A stretch of DNA of 64,000 nucleotides from Longimicrobiaceae bacterium. Its GTDB lineage: Bacteria > Gemmatimonadota > Gemmatimonadetes > Longimicrobiales > Longimicrobiaceae. The notes beneath the pieces were generated by a model. That model made no database searches and had not been told where the DNA came from. It saw only the letters and a list, made by a program, of their open reading frames with translations. The DNA lies in the NCBI GenBank assembly GCA_036375715.1, contig DASVBS010000065.1, forward strand, positions 124,001 through 188,000, written 5' to 3'. Position numbers and translations under genes: made by a program. This document shows positions 17,126 to 25,327 of the stretch, in pieces. Position 1 is the stretch's first letter, and every line of letters begins with the position of its first letter.

Positions 17126-19519
17126 TCACGGGCGGGGAGCGGACGTGGCCGGCGGACGCGCCGCCGCGCCGAAGCGGCGGATCGCAAATGGGTTGCCACC
17201 GCACACCGTAGGCCGGGGGGCAAAGCCGAACACGTCCACGAGCTCCACCTCCTCCGGGGCGCGCAGGGTGTTGACGTGATAGACGATCTCCTCCAGCGCC
17301 GGAGCAAGCTCGGCGAGCGCGCTGTCGGCAGGCTCCGGTGCACCGTAGAGACGGTGCGTCATCCACGCGTCGGTCCGACTCGCCGATATCCCGGCTCCGC
17401 GGCCGACTTCACGAGCGGCTTCGAAGGCGGCGCCGCGCGCAGCCGCCTCCGCGGCAGCCTCGATCAGGCTCCGCTGCGCGGCGCTGAGACGCCGCAGGCC
17501 TTCCGCCGAGCTCATGCGACAGCTCGCGTTGTCGAGCAGGCTCAGCGCCCGGTCGCGGTGCTCCCGGATCACCGCAAACCGCTCCATCGCCGGAAGGTCC
17601 GACCCCGCTTCGGTGAGCGCCTTGGCCAGCTCGATGGGCGAGAGTCGCCGCTGCGGCCCATGTACTTCCAGCGCCCACTCCGCCGCGGCCGGCTCCACCG
17701 GGGTGATCCGCTGCAGGATCTCCAGCAGCGACCCCACCGCCCCGCCTCCGATGTCCGGTCCGCGCGTAGTCCCGTAGCCGGTCAGTGCCGGGTCCTGGAA
17801 GGAGGTCAGATATCCGCCAGCACGGCCTTCCCGCGCCAGCAGAGCCGCCACGAACCAATCGGTCCCGCGGGCGAAGACCTCTGCCGGTCGGGTATCGTGC
17901 GCTCGTCCGACGCTATCCGGTTGGGTAATGGAGGCGGCAAGGCTGCTCAGCGCGTACGCGAGCCTGTCGCCACGCCCGAGGCTCACCGCCATGTCGGTGG
18001 CGTAGCCGCGGTGCGAGTCGTAACGCTTGCGCGCGAGCTGCCAGTCCAGGTCGTGCGCGATCTCGTGCGCCAGCGTCCCGGCCCCCGTGCGAGGCGGCAG
18101 GTACAGGGTGCGCGTTGCCGGGTCGTGCAGGGCCAGAGCCCGCCGCCCTCCGGGGAGCTCGTCGAAGCGGATGGTGAGGCCGCGCACCGAGGTGGTCGGG
18201 AGCACCCGTTGCAGATCGACCAGCCCCTGCCCCAGGATACGTCGGTAATACGGACGCCAGCGATCCGGGACCTGCTCCCCGAATTCAACCCCGGCAAGTC
18301 CGAAGCGGGCGATGAGGTCCTTGGCCGCAGGGGCCGGATCTCCCGGAAACCACGGCTGTTCCTGGTTCCAGACCCGGAAGAAAACGGTCGCCTGCAACTG
18401 GATCAGCCGTAGGCGCAGCCCTTCCGCCGGGTGCCCCGCCTTCTCCAGGATCCACCCCGCCACGAAGCGCTCCTCATTGTACATCGTATCGATGAACGCA
18501 GCCCGCGCTTCCTGCTCAGCCTCCTCCCCGCCAGCGCCGGCCACGTACTCGTCCCGATTGATCATCAGGGCGACACTGATGGGCGCCTGCGGCGGGTAAT
18601 CTCGACGGCTCGCCACCTCGAGGAGCCGCCCCGCCGCCTCCAGCGAGAGCACCGGTTCCGGGCCACCCTCCTCCGCGCCGACTAGCACCGCGGCGACGCC
18701 CGATCCGCCCAGGCGGTGGGCAATCGCGCGGATTCCCTGCGCCACGCGCGGACCCTGCGTGGCCACGGCCTCCTCCTCGGCCGCCGTGAGGACTGCCATC
18801 GCCGGCGTCTCCACGCTGAAGCGCCGCTCGGCCCGCCAGGAGGGGATGAGATCGAGCGGCGAGACGCGCTCCTGTCGCGCGGCCGCGATCAGCCGATTGG
18901 CGTCCTCCCGCGCCCGTCGTCGATCCGCCACCAGCGCCGCGACGTGCGAGACCACCGAGGGGAAGCTCGCCGTTACCGTGTTCTCCGCCCTGGCGAGTTC
19001 GAAACCGAGCCGCACCATGCGCTCGCCGCTCGCCGCGCTGGGCGCGATCCCGATGATGCGCTCGATCAGCGCGAGCTGGTGGGCACCAGTCGACACACGG
19101 GGATCCACCCCGTTGAGCCGAACCAGGTCGAGCACGCGGGGGTCGATCTCGTACGTGCGGCCCTCGCGGGCGCGGGCCAGCAGCGCGAAGGCGACCGCCT
19201 GTCGCTGCTCCAGATCGAGGAAGGGGTCGCGCAGCGCGAACTCGATCAAGCGGAAGGGGCTACCCAGACCGATCCGGGCACGCTCCAGGTAGCCGAGCAC
19301 CACCACCTCGCTGTCGCTCAGCTCAGCAGCGGGCTTCGCGGCCAGGCGCTCCACGTACGCGCGCGCCGCGGGAAGGGAGATCTCGACGGCTTCGGTGGCG
19401 GCGTTCGGCCGGGCTGGCTGGCAGGCAAACGACAGCACCGCCACCGCCGCAAGGACGATGGTCCGAAGCGCGCAGCGGGCAGCGGTGCGGTGCCGTTGCA
19501 TCTCGAAAGCCACCTTCAT
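17126..19519 (-). CDS. Large lipoprotein with HEIAH zinc-peptidase motif
   Basis: A 797-residue exported protein. The N-terminus carries a signal peptide ending in a lipobox-like LSFAC, so outer-membrane or periplasmic lipid anchoring is likely. Most of the chain is helical. Near residue 483 the segment GAGTLAHEIAHDLDWQLARK carries HExxH, typical of gluzincin-like metallopeptidases, preceded by a strand rich in LYLPPRTGAG. A plausible third zinc ligand follows in the region THDTRPAEVFARGTDW-like sequence (RPAEVFARGTDWFVAALL), which resembles the Glu-containing helix of SprT/M-type families. I cannot assign it to a named family. It precedes the 156-residue hypothetical gene. Confidence 0.65.
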   Translation of the reverse strand: MKVAFEMQRHRTAARCALRTIVLAAVAVLSFACQPARPNAATEAVEISLPAARAYVERLAAKPAAELSDSEVVVLGYLERARIGLGSPFRLIEFALRDPFLDLEQRQAVAFALLARAREGRTYEIDPRVLDLVRLNGVDPRVSTGAHQLALIERIIGIAPSAASGERMVRLGFELARAENTVTASFPSVVSHVAALVADRRRAREDANRLIAAARQERVSPLDLIPSWRAERRFSVETPAMAVLTAAEEEAVATQGPRVAQGIRAIAHRLGGSGVAAVLVGAEEGGPEPVLSLEAAGRLLEVASRRDYPPQAPISVALMINRDEYVAGAGGEEAEQEARAAFIDTMYNEERFVAGWILEKAGHPAEGLRLRLIQLQATVFFRVWNQEQPWFPGDPAPAAKDLIARFGLAGVEFGEQVPDRWRPYYRRILGQGLVDLQRVLPTTSVRGLTIRFDELPGGRRALALHDPATRTLYLPPRTGAGTLAHEIAHDLDWQLARKRYDSHRGYATDMAVSLGRGDRLAYALSSLAASITQPDSVGRAHDTRPAEVFARGTDWFVAALLAREGRAGGYLTSFQDPALTGYGTTRGPDIGGGAVGSLLEILQRITPVEPAAAEWALEVHGPQRRLSPIELAKALTEAGSDLPAMERFAVIREHRDRALSLLDNASCRMSSAEGLRRLSAAQRSLIEAAAEAAARGAAFEAAREVGRGAGISASRTDAWMTHRLYGAPEPADSALAELAPALEEIVYHVNTLRAPEEVELVDVFGFAPRPTVCGGNPFAIRRFGAAARPPATSAPRP

Positions 19520-19694
19520 TGAAGTTGTCGGGATCTGTATCGAGGTACCCGCCAGGGGCCAACAATGATCCGACCAGAAACCACGTTAGGGAGGTTTCCC
19601 TACAGGTGGGTAGGGAGATGGAGAAGGGGTCCCCGCGAGGCGATCCGGACTCCATGATGAGGAGCTTCGGATCGGAAGCTCCCGGGGTTGAACC

Positions 19695-20036
19695 TCATCG
19701 CTTGCGCTTCTGTGCAGCCTCCACTACGGCGCGTCGCAGGCGCGGCCATACCGAGGTAGCATGGCGAAGGAAATTTCCTCGCGCCACCGGATCGTCGGCC
19801 AGAAACGCCCAGGCCGGCTGCGACCCCTTACGCTGGTTACAGGCGCGGCAGGCGGTGACGAGGTTTCCCCCGGAGCGATCGCCGCCGCGCATCCTCGGCT
19901 CCACGTGGTCGACGCTCAGCTCCTCGGCCGGGAAGACTCCGCCGCAATAGACGCAGCGGTACCGGTCCCGCTCGAAGATCCGCTCCCGGGGAGTGGGCTC
20001 GGTGCGCCGGCCCTTGCGTGACGGCTCCATGCTCAT
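19695..20036 (-). CDS. HNH endonuclease
   Basis: A 113-residue nuclease of the small HNH group: a basic N-terminus, then RDRYRCVYCGGVFP (first CxxC), the core SVDHVEPRMRGGDRSGGNLV with the His-Asn pair, and TACRACNQRKG (second CxxC) completing a zinc-stabilised beta-beta-alpha-metal fold. Such stand-alone HNH proteins are common and mostly uncharacterised. The gene begins five bases after the stop of threonine ammonia-lyase, an arrangement that suggests co-transcription rather than functional linkage. No phage or mobile-element neighbours are seen. Confidence 0.88.
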   Translation of the reverse strand: MSMEPSRKGRRTEPTPRERIFERDRYRCVYCGGVFPAEELSVDHVEPRMRGGDRSGGNLVTACRACNQRKGSQPAWAFLADDPVARGNFLRHATSVWPRLRRAVVEAAQKRKR

Positions 20037-20041
20037 CCCCG

Positions 20042-21250
20042 TCAGTGCCGGCGGACCCGGTAGCCGGCGGTGCGCAGCGCGGCAGCCAGCTCGTCCACGT
20101 GACTCCGCCCCCGGGTTTCGAGGGTGAGATCCACCTCCGCCTCCGTGATCCGCAGCGCCGCCGTTCCACGTCGGTGGTCGAGACGAAGGATATTCGCCCC
20201 CTGCCGCGCCACCAGCGCCGTGAGCGCCGCCAGAGCCCCCGGTCGGTCCAGCACTGTGACCTCCATCTGCGCGAGGCGGCCGTCGTTGATGAGCCCGCGA
20301 TCGATGATCCGGGACAGCAAATTGACGTCGATATTGCCGCCGCTGAGGATCATCGCCACGTCCTTGCCTTCGATACCCTTCACCTTGCCGAAGGCGACCG
20401 CCGCGAGTGTCGCCGCTGCCGCGGGCTCCACCACCGTCTTCTCGCGCTCCAGCAGGAGCAGCACCGAGCTCGCGATCTCCTCCTCGGAGACGCAGACCAC
20501 GTCGTCGACGTACTTCTCGATGAGCGGGAAGGTAAGGTTGCCGATCCGCCGCACCGCGATACCGTCAGCGATCGTCTCCCCCGGGGGGATCGTCACCAGC
20601 CGACCCGCCTCGAGCGCGCGGATCGCGGCCGGAAGGGTCTCCGCCTCCACGCCGATGACGCGCACATGCGGAGCCAGCTCCTTCAGCGCCACCGCCATCC
20701 CCGAGATCAGGCCGCCGCCCCCCAGCGCCACCACCACCACGTCGATGCCCGGAAACTGGTCCAGCACCTCCAGCGCGATCGTCCCCTGCCCCGCGATCAC
20801 CGCCGGGTCGTCGAACGGGTGGATGAGGATCTGCCCTTCACTGTCGACCAGACGAAGGGTCTCCTCCTGCGCCTCGTCGTAGCTGTGTCCATGGAGCACG
20901 ACTCGCGCTCCCAGACGTTCTGTATTCGAGACCTTGATGAGAGGCGTGCGCTCGGGCATGACGATGGTCGCGTCAATGCCGAGCTGGGCGGCGTGGTAGG
21001 CGACGCCCTGGGCGTGATTGCCGGCGCTGGCCGCGATGACCCCGCGAGCACGCTCCTCCGGACTGAGGAGCAGCATGCGATTGAGCGCCCCTCGCTCCTT
21101 GAAGGAGCCGGTGCGCTGCAGATTCTCGAACTTGAACCAGGGGCGGGCCGGGATGAGATCCCGGAACGACTCCGACTGCGTGAGAGAGGTCAGCAGGATC
21201 CGCCCCTCCAGGCGGGTTCTCGCGGCCTCCACGTCGGCTAGACTGACCAT
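20042..21250 (-). CDS. Threonine ammonia-lyase with C-terminal ACT domain
   Basis: A PLP enzyme that deaminates threonine to 2-oxobutyrate for isoleucine synthesis or for catabolism. PLP Lys lies in FENLQRTGSFKERGALNRML; the AASAGNHAQGVAYHA loop and phosphate-binding ALGGGGLISGMAVALK follow. The last 75 residues (QMEVTVLDRPGALAALTALV...) form one ACT domain, the arrangement of the roughly 400-residue TdcB/IlvA1-like group rather than the E. coli IlvA with two ACT-like domains, so whether it is biosynthetic is uncertain. The start is ATG 21250 (MVSLADVEAARTRLEG), giving 402 residues; the open frame upstream overlaps the divergent Nudix gene. Confidence 0.93.
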   Translation of the reverse strand: MVSLADVEAARTRLEGRILLTSLTQSESFRDLIPARPWFKFENLQRTGSFKERGALNRMLLLSPEERARGVIAASAGNHAQGVAYHAAQLGIDATIVMPERTPLIKVSNTERLGARVVLHGHSYDEAQEETLRLVDSEGQILIHPFDDPAVIAGQGTIALEVLDQFPGIDVVVVALGGGGLISGMAVALKELAPHVRVIGVEAETLPAAIRALEAGRLVTIPPGETIADGIAVRRIGNLTFPLIEKYVDDVVCVSEEEIASSVLLLLEREKTVVEPAAAATLAAVAFGKVKGIEGKDVAMILSGGNIDVNLLSRIIDRGLINDGRLAQMEVTVLDRPGALAALTALVARQGANILRLDHRRGTAALRITEAEVDLTLETRGRSHVDELAAALRTAGYRVRRH

Positions 21251-21421
21251 GCCTCGAAGTGTATGTGAAAGACGGCTCTGCGGGCGGAGTAGCTGTAACC
21301 CTCGACTCCCACCGCCGCAAGGTGGCTGCACCGTCGTCGGCACGCCTCTGTCACACGGGCCTTCTTCCCGGGCACGGTTCTCGAAAGCGCTCGCCGAAAC
21401 TCCGCCGCAGCTCTGAGTGCA

Positions 21422-22066
21422 TTGCATACCCCATTGGACGACCCCAGGATCGAAGCCCTTGCGACGGCGCTCGCGACCCGTGAAGCGCCCCCCCAGGCGC
21501 GGAGCGCCGCCGGATCCGAGCCTACCACGGACCAAGTAGCGCGGGCGAGCGTGGCACTCGTTGTGCGACCCGCCCCTTCCGACCTCGAGCTGCTCGTCAT
21601 CAAACGAGCCACGCGAGCGGGGGATCCCTGGTCGGGTCACCTGGCCTTCCCGGGAGGGAGACAGTCGCCGGAGGACGATTCGGCGCGCGCAACCGCGGAG
21701 CGGGAGACAGCGGAGGAGGTGGGGATCCGCCTGGCGCACGATGGGCGATTCCTGGGCCCTCTCGATCCCGTCTGGCCACGATCCGGGGCTCCCTCAGTGG
21801 TCGTGGCTCCGTTCGTCTTTGCCGTGACCTCCGGGGTCGACCTCGTTCTCAACCACGAGGTCGCGGATGCCTTCTGGATTCCTCTGCGAACGCTGACGGC
21901 CCCGGGGTCAGCGACAGAGTATCTCCATGCCCTGGCGGAGGGCGAGGAGCTCCGCTTTCCGGCGATCGCCTACGAATCGCACGTGATCTGGGGGCTCACC
22001 CACCGGATCATGACCGAGTTCCTGGATATCGTCCGCCACGCGCTGGATGGGGAGGGGGCGGGGTGA
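21422..22066 (+). CDS. Nudix hydrolase, probable CoA pyrophosphatase
   Basis: A 214-residue Nudix protein. The box GX5EX7REXXEEXG is present as GGRQSPEDDSARATAERETA followed by EEVGI, and the stretch LLVIKRATRAGDPWSGHLAF just before it matches the CoA-pyrophosphatase subgroup (UPF0035-like), in which LxxRaxxxxxHPGQisFPGG precedes the box. Such enzymes split CoA and its derivatives to 3',5'-ADP and phosphopantetheine. The start is TTG at 21422 (reading MHTPLDDPRIEAL); no better in-frame start is seen near by. It is divergent from threonine ammonia-lyase. Confidence 0.88.
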   Translation: MHTPLDDPRIEALATALATREAPPQARSAAGSEPTTDQVARASVALVVRPAPSDLELLVIKRATRAGDPWSGHLAFPGGRQSPEDDSARATAERETAEEVGIRLAHDGRFLGPLDPVWPRSGAPSVVVAPFVFAVTSGVDLVLNHEVADAFWIPLRTLTAPGSATEYLHALAEGEELRFPAIAYESHVIWGLTHRIMTEFLDIVRHALDGEGAG

Positions 22067-22090
22067 GGAAGGCCTGTGGCGCATGGCGAC

Positions 22091-22138
22091 GTGACGAGGT
22101 GACGAGGTGACACGGTGACAAGGTGAACGGGTGAGCAG
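22091..22138. repeat. Six imperfect 8-bp tandem repeats
   Basis: Six consecutive units based on GTGACGAG (two exact copies, then GTGACACG, GTGACAAG, GTGAACGG, GTGAGCAG) in the gap between the Nudix and M42 genes. No inverted partner is present nearby. No function is known. Confidence 0.75.
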
Positions 22139-22191
22139 ATCGCCACCCCGACGCGCTGAGTGAGTGAGCTGACCCGAAGCGACAAATTGCG

Positions 22192-23271
22192 ATGATCGAT
22201 ACGGAACCTTCGAGCTTCCTTGCCCGCCTGCTGGATGCGCCCGGACCCTCAGGCTTCGAGCTACCGGCGGCGCGCGTCTGGCGAACCGAGGCCGAGACTG
22301 TGGCGGACCGGCTCGAGGTCGACCTCAGCGGCAACTCGATCGCCATCCTCAATCCGGAAGGCTCGCCGCGGGTGATGCTGGCGGGTCACGTGGATGAGAT
22401 CGGCCTCATCGTGACCCACATCGATTCCGACGGCTTCCTCTATTTCGACGGGATCGGAGGCTGGGATTCGCAGGTGCTGGTGGGACAGCGAGTCCGGCTC
22501 CAGGGGCAGAACGGGGAGGTGCCGGGGGTGATCGGCAAGAAGCCGATCCACCTGATGAAGGCCGACGAGCGGGACAAGGTCTCCAAGATCACCGACCTGT
22601 GGATCGACGTGGGCGCGAGCAATCGCGAGGCGGCGGCCGCCCTCGGGCTACGGGTCGGCGATCCGGCCGTTCTCGACGCCCGCATGCTGCGCGTCGGGGA
22701 GGATCGCATCGTCTCCCGCGCTATCGACAACCGGATCGGGGCATTCGTGGTACTCGAAGCCCTGCGCTTGCTCGCTGGACGCGACCCGCGACCGGGCGCG
22801 TGTGTGGCCGCGGTGGCGACGACGCAGGAGGAGATCGGGTATCACGGAGGCGGCGCCCGCACCAGCGCTCACCGATTCCGCCCCGAAATCGCGTTGGTGG
22901 TGGACGTGACCTTCGCCACCGACTCGCCGCAGATGGACAAGAACCAGGTCGGCGAGCACAAGCTGGGCGGGGGCCCGGTGCTCGGCCGCGGATCGGCCAT
23001 CCACCCCCTCGTCTTCGAGCGGCTCGCGGAGGTCGCCAGATCCGCATCCATCCCGCACACGATTCAGGCGAATGCCCGGGCCACCCATACGGACGCGGAC
23101 GCGATTCACCTGTCCCGCGATGGCGTAGCGACGGGAGTCGTGTCTGTCCCGAACCGATACATGCATTCGCCCAACGAGATGGTCTCGCTCGCTGACCTCG
23201 AGGCGGCTGCACGCCTGCTGGCAGAGTTCGTTATCTCGCTCGACGCCGGGTCCGACTTCATCCCCCGCTGA
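22192..23271 (+). CDS. M42 family aminopeptidase (glutamyl aminopeptidase/TET type)
   Basis: A cytoplasmic di-metal aminopeptidase of 359 residues. Metal ligands and active-site segments appear in order: MLAGHVDEIGLIVTHIDSDG (His ligand and Asp), SRAIDNRIGAFVVLEAL (bridging Asp), ATTQEEIGYHGGGARTSAHR (the catalytic Glu-Glu) and ALVVDVTFATDSP, with the final His in RYMHSPNEMVSLADLE. Members assemble as dodecameric tetrahedra and trim peptides. It has its own position between repeats and the SRPBCC gene, 38 bases upstream of the latter. Confidence 0.93.
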   Translation: MIDTEPSSFLARLLDAPGPSGFELPAARVWRTEAETVADRLEVDLSGNSIAILNPEGSPRVMLAGHVDEIGLIVTHIDSDGFLYFDGIGGWDSQVLVGQRVRLQGQNGEVPGVIGKKPIHLMKADERDKVSKITDLWIDVGASNREAAAALGLRVGDPAVLDARMLRVGEDRIVSRAIDNRIGAFVVLEALRLLAGRDPRPGACVAAVATTQEEIGYHGGGARTSAHRFRPEIALVVDVTFATDSPQMDKNQVGEHKLGGGPVLGRGSAIHPLVFERLAEVARSASIPHTIQANARATHTDADAIHLSRDGVATGVVSVPNRYMHSPNEMVSLADLEAAARLLAEFVISLDAGSDFIPR

Positions 23272-23308
23272 TCGGCATGGCTCTTCCCTGTCGGGAGGCG
23301 TGTCCGCG

Positions 23309-23803
23309 ATGCACACGATAGACGAGATCGACGTTCAAGGGACGGTGGAGGCCTGTTTTCGGGCCGGCGCCGACGTAGAGCGCTGGCCTGAAATCCTCCC
23401 CCACTACCGCTGGGTGCGATTCCACGAGAAGCGCGGCTTCGGCACCGGACGTGTCGAGATGGCGGCGCGCAGGGATTTTGGCCCCCTCCGCTATCCGGTC
23501 TGGTGGGTGTCCGAGATGAATGTCGACGAGGCCCGCCCCGCGGTGCGCTACCGCCACGTGGCCGGGGTCACCACCGGCATGGACGTGGAATGGACCTTCC
23601 ATGCGCTGGCGGGCGGAAGAACGCGGATCCGCATCGTACACGACTGGGCCGAGGGGCCGCAGTGGCCGCTGCCCCGCTTCGTACGCCGGATGATCGCCGA
23701 CGCCATCATCGGTCCGGTCTTCATCCATCATATCGCCGGGCGCACCCTGAACGGGATTCGCCGGCAGGTCGAGAAGTCACGCGAGCAGGAGAGAGTTGCA
23801 TGA
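23309..23803 (+). CDS. SRPBCC (START/cyclase-dehydrase-like) protein
   Basis: A 164-residue helix-grip protein of the SRPBCC superfamily, similar in layout to polyketide cyclase/dehydrase and Coq10-type proteins: an N-terminal strand HTIDEIDVQGTVEACF, then ADVERWPEILPHYRWVRFHE, a beta sheet, and a long C-terminal helix (RRMIADAIIGPVFIHHIAGR). Such proteins bind hydrophobic small molecules; some cyclise polyketides. A GGGAGG ribosome site ten bases upstream supports ATG 23309; GTG 23300 is the alternative. The stop overlaps the ketosynthase start (ATGA), so the two are translationally coupled, which suggests that they act in the same pathway. Confidence 0.82.
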   Translation: MHTIDEIDVQGTVEACFRAGADVERWPEILPHYRWVRFHEKRGFGTGRVEMAARRDFGPLRYPVWWVSEMNVDEARPAVRYRHVAGVTTGMDVEWTFHALAGGRTRIRIVHDWAEGPQWPLPRFVRRMIADAIIGPVFIHHIAGRTLNGIRRQVEKSREQERVA

Positions 23804-25089
23804 TCGCACCCCATCGGGCGGGGATACACGACGAGGGCGGCGACCAGACGGGCGCCGCCCGCCGCGTGGTGGTCACGGGAATCGGTTGCGTCACCCCGAT
23901 CGGATCGGGCCCCGAAGGTCTGTGGGAGGGGCTGCGTCGTCGTCGATCGGCGGTGAGGAAGATCGATCGCTTCGACCCCAGCCCGTTTCGCAGTCACATC
24001 GCGGCGCAGATCGACGACTTCGATCCGCTCGATTACATGGAGCGCTCCAGGGCTCGCCGCCTCGACCGGTTCGCCCAGCTCGCGGTGGCATCTTCGCGGA
24101 TGGCCCTGCAGGACGCCGGGCTCGATCCGACCGAGCTGCGGGGGGAACGGGTGGCGGTGCAGATGGGATCGGCGCTCGGAGGGATGAGCTTCGGCGAGGA
24201 CCAGCTCCTGCGCTTCCACCGGGACGGAGTCAAGGCGGTGGAAACCATGCTCGCACTCACCGTCTTCTGCGGCTCCGCCTCGTGCAACGTGGCGATCGAG
24301 TTCGGTTTCACGGGCCCGAATTCGACCAACGCGATGAGCTGTGCGTCGGGGGCGATCGCGATCGGCGAGGCGTGGCGGTATGTGCGTGACGGCAGCGCGG
24401 ATCTGGCCCTGGCGGGCGGGATCGAGGCCCCCCTGGCTCCACTCTGCTATGGGGCATTCGCCATCATCCGCGCGATGTCTACCCGCAACGACGATCCGGA
24501 GCGGGCGAGCCGCCCCTTCGACGCCGAGCGGGACGGGTTCGTCATGGGCGAAGGCGCGGCGGTCCTGCTGCTCGAAGAGCGCTCGCATGCGCTGGCGCGC
24601 GGCGCGCGCATCTACGCGGAGCTGCTCGGCTACGGCAACACCAACGATGCCCACCACATGACCGCACCCCGTCCCGACGGACGGGAAGCCGCCCGCGCGA
24701 TGCGCCTCGCGCTGACCGCAGCCGGAGTCCAGCCGCACCAGATCGACTACGTCAACGCTCACGCCTCCTCCACCCCCCTCAACGACCCTACCGAGAGCCA
24801 CGTCATCCGCGAAGTGCTGGGCGAGCAGACCGACCGCGCCGCCGTGAGCGGAACCAAGGGCTACTACGGTCACGCCCTCGGTGCCAGCGGCGCGATCGAG
24901 GCCGCCATCACCGCTCTCGCCATCCAGCGCAGCTGGATCCCTCCCACGCTCAACCTCGAGAGCCCCGACCCCGCGTGTGACCTCCCCCACGTGACCGGCG
25001 AAGGCCAAACCCGGGAGATCCGGTACGCGATCTCCAATTCCTTCGGCTTCGGCGGGATCAACGCCTCGCTCGTGCTCGGCAAAAGCTAA
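23800..25089 (+). CDS. Beta-ketoacyl synthase (FabF-like)
   Basis: A 429-residue condensing enzyme. After a 20-residue hydrophilic extension the fold opens with RRVVVTGIGCVTPIGSGPEG. The catalytic triad is complete: Cys in NAMSCASGAIAIGEAW (about residue 181), His in YVNAHASSTPLNDPTESH and His in KGYYGHALGASGAIEAA, with the C-terminal SNSFGFGGINASLV. Two of these segments differ from the usual FabF text (NAHGTST, TGHLLGAAG). With the coupled SRPBCC protein, this suggests a special-purpose ketosynthase rather than the housekeeping FabF. No acyl carrier protein or reductase lies beside it. The product is unknown. Confidence 0.88.
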   Translation: MIAPHRAGIHDEGGDQTGAARRVVVTGIGCVTPIGSGPEGLWEGLRRRRSAVRKIDRFDPSPFRSHIAAQIDDFDPLDYMERSRARRLDRFAQLAVASSRMALQDAGLDPTELRGERVAVQMGSALGGMSFGEDQLLRFHRDGVKAVETMLALTVFCGSASCNVAIEFGFTGPNSTNAMSCASGAIAIGEAWRYVRDGSADLALAGGIEAPLAPLCYGAFAIIRAMSTRNDDPERASRPFDAERDGFVMGEGAAVLLLEERSHALARGARIYAELLGYGNTNDAHHMTAPRPDGREAARAMRLALTAAGVQPHQIDYVNAHASSTPLNDPTESHVIREVLGEQTDRAAVSGTKGYYGHALGASGAIEAAITALAIQRSWIPPTLNLESPDPACDLPHVTGEGQTREIRYAISNSFGFGGINASLVLGKS

Positions 25090-25175
25090 ATTTCGCGCTG
25101 CGGGAACTTCCCTCCGATTCGAGACTACTAATCCCAAATCGGTCGGACGAGCGGATAATTATTCCCCCTAGAGGT

Positions 25176-25204
25176 TTGACTTCCCGTGCCTGCAGCAATA
25201 TATT
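25176..25204 (+). promoter_or_regulatory. Strong promoter upstream of the sigma factor
   Basis: TTGACT (25176-25181), exactly 17 bases, then TATATT (25199-25204). Transcription should begin near 25211, leaving a leader of about 117 bases before the sigma factor ATG. Confidence 0.75.
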
Positions 25205-25213
25205 GTGCGGGTT

Positions 25214-25252
25214 ATGACCTATCTTTCCGGGGCAGAGAATCCGTACGTGTGA
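25214..25252 (+). CDS. Possible 12-residue leader ORF
   Basis: ATG to TGA encoding MTYLSGAENPYV, beginning about three bases after the predicted transcription start (leaderless) and ending four bases before the hairpin. There is no ribosome site and no unusual codon run, so translation is only a possibility. Confidence 0.3.
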   Translation: MTYLSGAENPYV

Positions 25253-25255
25253 CCG

Positions 25256-25306
25256 CAGGGGCGGTGAGCGTCGCAAACCGACGAGGCTCGCTGCCCCTGT
25301 TGTTTT
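25256..25306 (+). terminator. Terminator-like hairpin inside the sigma factor leader
   Basis: A 14-bp stem (25256-25269 with 25286-25299, two G-T pairs) topped by a 4-bp GTCG/CGAC stem, followed by TTGTTTT. It has the form of an intrinsic terminator but lies after the promoter and 20 bases before the sigma factor ATG. It may be an attenuator or the 3' end of a roughly 95-nt small RNA. A GGGGCAG inside the leader ORF (25229-25235) is complementary to the 3' arm (25291-25297). Confidence 0.65.
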
Positions 25307-25327
25307 CCCATTCGAACGAGCCGAACT

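Noticed and set aside
19695-20036. HNH gene as a sign of a mobile element
   Set aside because: No integrase, repeats, composition break or phage genes flank it; it is packed against threonine ammonia-lyase like an ordinary operon member.
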